NCBI RefSeq assembly: GCF_900143535.1
Contig: NZ_FRFA01000003.1
Coordinates: 186,001-250,000, forward strand
Origin: Tateyamaria sp. Alg231-49
GTDB lineage: Bacteria; Pseudomonadota; Alphaproteobacteria; Rhodobacterales; Rhodobacteraceae
Direction of reading: 5' to 3'
DNA length: 64,000 bases
The translations under genes were made by a program, and so were the position numbers. Within the stretch, counting starts at the first letter, position 1. Each line of letters starts with the position of its first letter. Under the pieces are notes generated by a model. It saw only the letters and a list, made by a program, of their open reading frames with translations. It ran no database searches and was not told the origin of the DNA. Below are positions 63,781-64,000 of the stretch, piece after piece.

Positions 63781-64000
63781 GACCCTCTGCACCTCAATCC
63801 GACCAAAAAACGTGTAGCAGTCGTCACGATACCCGGAAAATCAGGAAACAACCTCGGTCAACTAACCCACAGCCATTTTTTACACCGTATCAAAATGTCA
63901 TGGCGGTTTTCCGCCGAAGATCTCCGGTGTTCAATCGCATTGGATGCAAATGCAAAATTAGATATATTTGTTTAATACCAACCAGTTAATAAAGATCAAG

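Overview
The window is chromosomal DNA of a GC-rich alphaproteobacterium of the order Rhodobacterales, most likely the marine Roseobacter group. The evidence is gene content and order: murA–DUF2948–hisD–UPF0262–LMW phosphatase, a C–P lyase (phn) cluster led by phnF, a urtABCDE urea transporter, an NDUFS4-like complex I accessory protein, small Tat/lipoprotein genes typical of the group, and FnrL-, CtrA- and RpoH-like regulatory motifs. Genus and species cannot be read from it. No IS element, CRISPR array, rRNA gene or replication origin was found. There are two tRNA genes (Thr-GGT, Arg-TCT).

Layout. 1–7.7 kb: a seven-gene, tightly overlapping operon with four glycosyltransferases, a histidine phosphatase, a NodB-like deacetylase and a methyltransferase, then a secreted PA14-like protein. 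7.8–13.1 kb: a DksA/TraR-type zinc protein with an FNR box, lepA, a Hint-domain protein preceded by a helically phased repeat and a CtrA-like box, and a lipoprotein. 13.1–19 kb: the minus-strand murA/hisD housekeeping block with two GNAT genes. 19–20 kb: tRNA-Thr with a partial tandem duplication, and a small membrane protein. 19.8–28.1 kb: the phosphonate block (phnF; phnGHIJ, a VOC gene, phnKLN; DUF1045; phnM). 28.2–30.6 kb: a fasciclin lipoprotein divergent from a DUF6502–DUF5666 pair, with two palindromes between. 30.6–36.7 kb: urtABCDE. 36.9–41.2 kb: a LuxR/GAF regulator, NTF2-like and MFS cassette flanked by a gapless direct repeat, then a methyltransferase. 41.3–45.8 kb: tRNA-Arg, a three-gene NDUFS4-like/cupin/GNAT operon, an RraA-like gene and uvrB. 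45.8–49.1 kb: a broken Mrr-like nuclease, small exported proteins, a degraded DUF427 gene and a beta-barrel protein. 49.1–57.6 kb: a beta-helix protein, a Tat amidohydrolase, xthA, a cold-shock/desaturase pair and an orphan ParB-like gene. 57.7–60.7 kb: an AT-rich island with a nuclease–unknown–HerA operon. 61–63.7 kb: clpB behind a sigma-32-type promoter.

How it works together. Two nutrient modules dominate: phosphorus from phosphonates by C–P lyase (the phnCDE importer is not in the window) and urea uptake (urease is not in the window). The first operon looks like a cytosolic pathway for a modified glycoside or oligosaccharide of unknown identity. The best candidate for a poorly described system is the three-gene nuclease/accessory/HerA operon at 57.7–60.66 kb. 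It resembles known DUF4297–HerA antiphage systems, but its nuclease domain is on its own small protein and a third, unrecognised protein lies between. Other unusual points are an in-frame intergenic repeat that forms the N-terminus of UrtC, a possible slippery-site frameshift in the Mrr-like gene, and an extra segment between phnI and phnJ that could encode either of two small proteins.
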